A stretch of DNA of 64,000 bases from an uncultured Blautia sp. Lineage in GTDB: Bacteria > Bacillota > Clostridia > Lachnospirales > Lachnospiraceae. Positions within the stretch are counted from its first letter, which is position 1, and the number at the start of each line of letters is the position of its first letter. Positions 60,691-64,000 of the stretch are shown here, one piece after another. The position numbers and the translations under genes were made by a program. Below the pieces are notes generated by a model. The model was not told the origin of the DNA, did no database searches, and saw only the letters and a program-made list of their open reading frames with translations. The DNA lies in contig UQCM01000004.1 of NCBI GenBank assembly GCA_900539525.1, forward strand, positions 1-64,000, read 5' to 3'.

Positions 60691-63369
60691 ATGAAATTTG
60701 ACAGAGAAAGCGCCGAAAACAAAAGAAAGAACCACACCTCAGAGAAGGTTGGAAAACGCATCGGATTTATCTTTTTAAAAGCATTCCTGCTCTGTCTGAC
60801 AGGACTAGTGGTGATCACCGGTGCGGCAGGATTTGGTATCATGAAGGGACTGATCGACAGTGCACCCGATATCACAAACCTTTCCGTGGCTCCTTCTGAG
60901 GCAGCAACTTATATTTATGATATGGATGGTAATCAGATCCAGAAGCTGACAGCATCCACTTCCAACCGTACACTGGTGAAACTGGATCAGATCCCGCTGG
61001 ATCTGCAGCATGCTGTCGTTGCCGTGGAGGATGAACGGTTCTACGAACACAATGGCATCGATATCCAGGGGATCATCCGCGCATTTGTCGTAGGTGTTAC
61101 CAGCGGAGGGCATTTTTCCGAAGGAGCCAGCACGATCACGCAGCAGCTTCTGAAGAATAATGTATTTACCGGATGGACGCAGGAGACTTCCCTGATTCAG
61201 AAGTTCAAGAGGAAGTTTCAGGAACAGTATCTGGCACTCCAGCTGGAGAAAAAGATGAGCAAGGAGCAGATTCTGGAGGATTATCTGAACACGATCAATC
61301 TGGGGGCAGGTGCCTACGGTGTACAGGCTGCAGCCCACCGGTATTTTAACAAGGATGTGTCAAAGCTTACGCTGTCAGAGGCCACTGTCATTGCAGGCAT
61401 CACCCAGAATCCTACCCAGTATAATCCCATCCTTTATCCGGAGCAGAATGCAAAGCGCCGCGAAAAAGTACTGAATCATATGCTGGAACAGGAATACATT
61501 TCGCAGGCACAGTATGAGGAAGTGCTGGCAGATGATGTGTATTCCCGCATCCAGAAGACGGACTCCGAGACACCGGATGTGTCCATCTACAGCTACTATG
61601 TGGATGCTCTTATTGAACAGGTCCTTGAGGATCTTCAGGAACAGAAGGGATACACGGAACAGCAGGCAGAGAAGATGCTGTACAGCAGCGGATTGAAGAT
61701 TTTTTCCGCTCAGGATGAACACATTCAGAAGATCTGCGATGAGGAATTTGCCAATTCTGCTAATTTTCCGGCCGGAACAGAAGTGGAACTGGACTATGCC
61801 CTGAGTGTGTCAGGCGCCGATGGACAGGTGCGGAACTACAGCACAGAAATGCTGGCAGAGTATATCCGGAAAGAGAATCCCGATTTCAACAAGATGTTTC
61901 CTGATGAAGCTTCCGCCAGAGCTGCGGCTGAGAAATTTCGTGCCTCTGTACTGAAGGAAGGAGATAAGGTCATCGGTGAACACGCCTATGTGGTGATGCA
62001 GCCCCAGGCATCCTGTGTGATCATCGACCAGTCCACCGGTTATGTGAAGGCGATCGTGGGCGGACGCGGAAAGAAGGAGGCCAGCCTTACCTTAAACCGT
62101 GCCACCTACAGCCGGAGACAGCCCGGTTCTACCTTTAAGGTGATCGCCGCCTATGCACCTGCTCTTGACAGCGGTGGAAAGACGCTGGCTACCGTTTATG
62201 ATAACGCTCCTTACGCATACACAAACGGAGTTCCTGTCAACAACTGGGACAGCCATAACAAATATACAGGACTTACTACCATCCGACAGGCCATCACGAA
62301 TTCGATCAATGTGGTAACGGTAAAATGTCTGACCGATATCACCCCAAGGCTTGGCTTTGATTATGCCGAGAAGTTCGGTATCTCCACCCTTTATGACGAT
62401 GAAGCTCTGGATGTCCGCCAGCCGCTGGCTCTGGGTGGTATTACCGACGGTGTGGTCAATCTGGAACTGACGGAGGCTTATGCGACGATTGCAAACGGCG
62501 GACAGTATATTGAACCGAAGTTCTATACAAAGATCGAGGATCAGGAAGGAAATATCATTATTGATAATAAACCTGTAAGTACGACCGTATTGAAAGACAG
62601 CACGGCCTTTCTGCTGACAAGCGCCATGCAGGATGTAGTGACCGCCGGTACAGGAACCGGTATTGATCTTGGGAAAATGCCTGTAGCCGGTAAAACGGGT
62701 ACGACCTCCGACTACCGTGACATCTGGTTTTCCGGCTATACCCCTTACTACACCTGTTCCGTCTGGGGCGGCTATGATAACCACGACATCCTGCCATCCG
62801 GCAATATGTATCACAGCTATCACAAGACGCTCTGGAATGCGATCATGAAACGGATCCATTCCGACCTTCCTGTGAAGGAGTTTACAAAACCGGACAATAT
62901 CAAAACGGCTGTCATCTGCAAAAAGTCCGGCAAGCTGGCTGTAAAGGGTGTCTGCGATGCAGATCCCCGGGGATCTCAGGTTTATACCGAGTATTTCGCC
63001 AAAGGTACGGCTCCTTCTGAAAGCTGTGATGTCCATGTTTCGATGGAGGTATGCTCAGAAACAAAGCTGAAGCCAAGCGCTTCCTGTAAGAAAGAGAAGA
63101 AGGTGTTTGTGAAGCGTCCAAAGGGCAGTGAAGGCACTACAGATGATTCCGCATATGCGCCTCCGACAGAAACCTGCAAGGGACATACCGTGATTGACAA
63201 GATCAAGGATCTGTTTGGTGGAAAAGGATCGAATAAGATTCCGGACGTGAGCACTAAGACTGGAAATGATTCTGGCAGACGTGCGGAGGAGGACGGTGAT
63301 ACGCCTCCGATCGGGAATGCGGGGTCTGGTTCCAGCAGTAAAGATAATCCGGCGAATGCGCCTGATTAA
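60691..63369 (+). CDS. Class A penicillin-binding protein (PBP1A-like)
   Basis: A bifunctional peptidoglycan synthase of 892 residues. After a short cytoplasmic tail and a membrane anchor (about 26-52), the transglycosylase (GT51) domain has catalytic Glu113 in VEDERFYEHNG and EGASTITQQLLKN. The transpeptidase domain has the active Ser480 (RQPGSTFKV, SxxK), the SxN motif TNSINVVTVK and the Lys668-Thr-Gly box (GKTGTTSDYRDIWF). A Ser/Lys/Gly-rich tail of about 100 residues with cysteines and low complexity ends the protein. The start at 60691 is fixed by GGAGG five bases upstream. An R4 element follows the stop. Confidence 0.96.
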   Translation: MKFDRESAENKRKNHTSEKVGKRIGFIFLKAFLLCLTGLVVITGAAGFGIMKGLIDSAPDITNLSVAPSEAATYIYDMDGNQIQKLTASTSNRTLVKLDQIPLDLQHAVVAVEDERFYEHNGIDIQGIIRAFVVGVTSGGHFSEGASTITQQLLKNNVFTGWTQETSLIQKFKRKFQEQYLALQLEKKMSKEQILEDYLNTINLGAGAYGVQAAAHRYFNKDVSKLTLSEATVIAGITQNPTQYNPILYPEQNAKRREKVLNHMLEQEYISQAQYEEVLADDVYSRIQKTDSETPDVSIYSYYVDALIEQVLEDLQEQKGYTEQQAEKMLYSSGLKIFSAQDEHIQKICDEEFANSANFPAGTEVELDYALSVSGADGQVRNYSTEMLAEYIRKENPDFNKMFPDEASARAAAEKFRASVLKEGDKVIGEHAYVVMQPQASCVIIDQSTGYVKAIVGGRGKKEASLTLNRATYSRRQPGSTFKVIAAYAPALDSGGKTLATVYDNAPYAYTNGVPVNNWDSHNKYTGLTTIRQAITNSINVVTVKCLTDITPRLGFDYAEKFGISTLYDDEALDVRQPLALGGITDGVVNLELTEAYATIANGGQYIEPKFYTKIEDQEGNIIIDNKPVSTTVLKDSTAFLLTSAMQDVVTAGTGTGIDLGKMPVAGKTGTTSDYRDIWFSGYTPYYTCSVWGGYDNHDILPSGNMYHSYHKTLWNAIMKRIHSDLPVKEFTKPDNIKTAVICKKSGKLAVKGVCDADPRGSQVYTEYFAKGTAPSESCDVHVSMEVCSETKLKPSASCKKEKKVFVKRPKGSEGTTDDSAYAPPTETCKGHTVIDKIKDLFGGKGSNKIPDVSTKTGNDSGRRAEEDGDTPPIGNAGSGSSSKDNPANAPD

Positions 63370-63376
63370 GATTAAG

Positions 63377-63404
63377 TTAGTTACCCGTATTAGTTACCCG
63401 TACG
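63377..63404 (+). repeat. 14-bp direct repeat beside R4 copy
   Basis: TTAGTTACCCGTAT is followed at once by TAGTTACCCGTAC, a short tandem duplication directly 5' of the second R4 element. Confidence 0.75.
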
Positions 63405-63407
63405 CTA

Positions 63408-63499
63408 CCGGGAGAGCTTATGTTACACGCAAACCGGGGGCAACGCTATGATGAAAGCGCCCCTGGAAATGGTTTGCTTAGTAACATAAGCTCTCCCGG
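63408..63499. repeat. R4 palindromic element, short copy
   Basis: A 92-base element: CCGGGAGAGCTTATGTTAC (63408-63426) pairs perfectly with GTAACATAAGCTCTCCCGG (63481-63499). Within are GCAAACC/GGTTTGC, GGGGGC/GCCCC and an AACGCT...AGCG top stem, shared with the long copy at 25318-25590. A TGTTTTC follows on the plus strand. It lies between convergent PBP and amidase genes and may act as a terminator. Confidence 0.88.
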
Positions 63500-63519
63500 C
63501 AGCTGTTTTCTGGAGGGAG

Positions 63520-64000
63520 TTATACTAATATCTGGTAAGCTTCGGGTCTTCTGTCACGGAAGATTCCCCAGCTCAGACGATCCTCTCTGAGGGCGTCCAG
63601 ATCGAAGGTTTCTGTGATGACACCTTCTTCTGTGCGTCCCAGGGAGGTTTTTATTGCTCCGGTATGGTCGGTGATGAAGGAGGAACCATAGAAATGTAAG
63701 GATGAGCTCTGATTTCCGTTTTCTTTGCAGGGTTCCACCCGCTCTTCTCCGATGCGGTTGGCGGCTATGACAGGGATGAGATTGGCTGCAGCGTGTCCCT
63801 GCATACATCTTCGCCAGTGTTCCATGCTGTCACATTCCAGGACAGGTTCGCTGCCGATGGCTGTCGGATAGAAGATCAGCTCTGCGCCCTGGACAGCCAG
63901 ACATCTTGCCGTCTCCGGGAACCACTGATCCCAGCAGATGCCGATACCGATACATCCGTACATTGTCTGAAATACCTTGAATCCGGTATCTCCCGGTACG
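63520..64000 (-). CDS. aguB: N-carbamoylputrescine amidase, 3' part
   Basis: The C-terminal about 160 residues of a nitrilase-superfamily enzyme; the gene runs off the window's right edge, its 5' end missing. VPGDTGFKVFQTMYG leads into the catalytic-Cys region GICWDQWFPETARCLAVQGA, matching N-carbamoylputrescine amidase (AguB), which makes putrescine from N-carbamoylputrescine with AguA. The frame is open through base 64000, so the ATG at 63963 is internal. It is convergent with the PBP gene. Confidence 0.88.
   Translation of the reverse strand, partial: VPGDTGFKVFQTMYGCIGIGICWDQWFPETARCLAVQGAELIFYPTAIGSEPVLECDSMEHWRRCMQGHAAANLIPVIAANRIGEERVEPCKENGNQSSSLHFYGSSFITDHTGAIKTSLGRTEEGVITETFDLDALREDRLSWGIFRDRRPEAYQILV

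Noticed and set aside
63440..63475. Hammerhead ribozyme-like bases in the short R4 copy (ATGATGA and GGAAA)
   Set aside because: The CUGANGA core is not exact, the long R4 copy lacks it, and no proper three-stem arrangement can be drawn.

Overview
The window looks like a chromosomal segment of a spore-forming, Gram-positive anaerobe of the Clostridia, most likely family Lachnospiraceae; the genus is not decidable from the sequence. The grounds are moderate GC content, strong AGGAGG ribosome binding sites, sporulation genes (a SpoVAF/GerA-type protein and dipicolinate synthase DpaAB), many lipobox lipoproteins, and a large secreted GH84 enzyme with FIVAR and BspA-like repeats of the kind found in gut Firmicutes. 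Most genes lie on the minus strand. No rRNA, tRNA, CRISPR array or prophage was found.

Layout. 1-0.9 kb: an Rpn/PD-(D/E)XK transposase-like protein. 0.9-6.9 kb (minus): a cell-surface cluster with two transglutaminase-like secreted proteins, two proteins with cell-wall-binding repeats, an SH3 lipoprotein, and an MBOAT acyltransferase next to an AlgX/AlgJ-like SGNH protein. 7-12 kb (minus): the conserved hpf-secA-prfB cluster, with the programmed frameshift in prfB. 12-15.3 kb: a lone eukaryotic-type HisA, a Thr/Asn-rich lipoprotein and SpoVAF. 15.6-21.6 kb: an XRE regulator and the 1837-residue GH84 surface glycosidase. 21.9-25.3 kb (plus): dpaA-dpaB, behind a sigma-K-like promoter, and asnB. 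25.7-32.3 kb: a DHFR/RibD-like reductase, a Ca-type P-ATPase, a DUF1622 protein, an OGG-type DNA glycosylase, an ArsR/SmtB metal sensor and an alpha/beta esterase. 32.6-40.4 kb (minus): a secreted unknown protein, rsmA, tatD, metG, thrS and a metallophosphoesterase. 40.4-47.2 kb: a ParB-BMP fusion, a beta carbonic anhydrase, an SsuABC/TauABC-like transporter and a divergent LacI regulator. 47.2-52 kb: a DUF4250 protein, clpB, and a BlaI/M56 sensor pair. 52-64 kb: a GNAT, ptsI, a trigger-factor-like lipoprotein, a polysaccharide deacetylase-like protein, a conserved membrane protein, DUF1934, murI, a YigZ protein, a class A PBP, and the 3' part of an N-carbamoylputrescine amidase that runs off the window.

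The core genes are ordinary. The most unusual content lies between them. About 20 copies of at least four families of short, non-coding, hairpin-rich repeats (named R1 to R5 here) occupy the intergenic spaces. R1 and R3 share the end sequence ACTGTTCA and look like miniature inverted-repeat elements. R2 has GATGCC/GGCATC ends and several internal hairpins, some with compensatory changes between copies. R4 occurs twice at convergent gene ends: a conserved core is enclosed by long perfect stems whose sequences differ between the copies while pairing is kept. No transposase that would obviously mobilise them is encoded here. The surface cluster at 0.9-6.9 kb is the best candidate for a less well described gene system.
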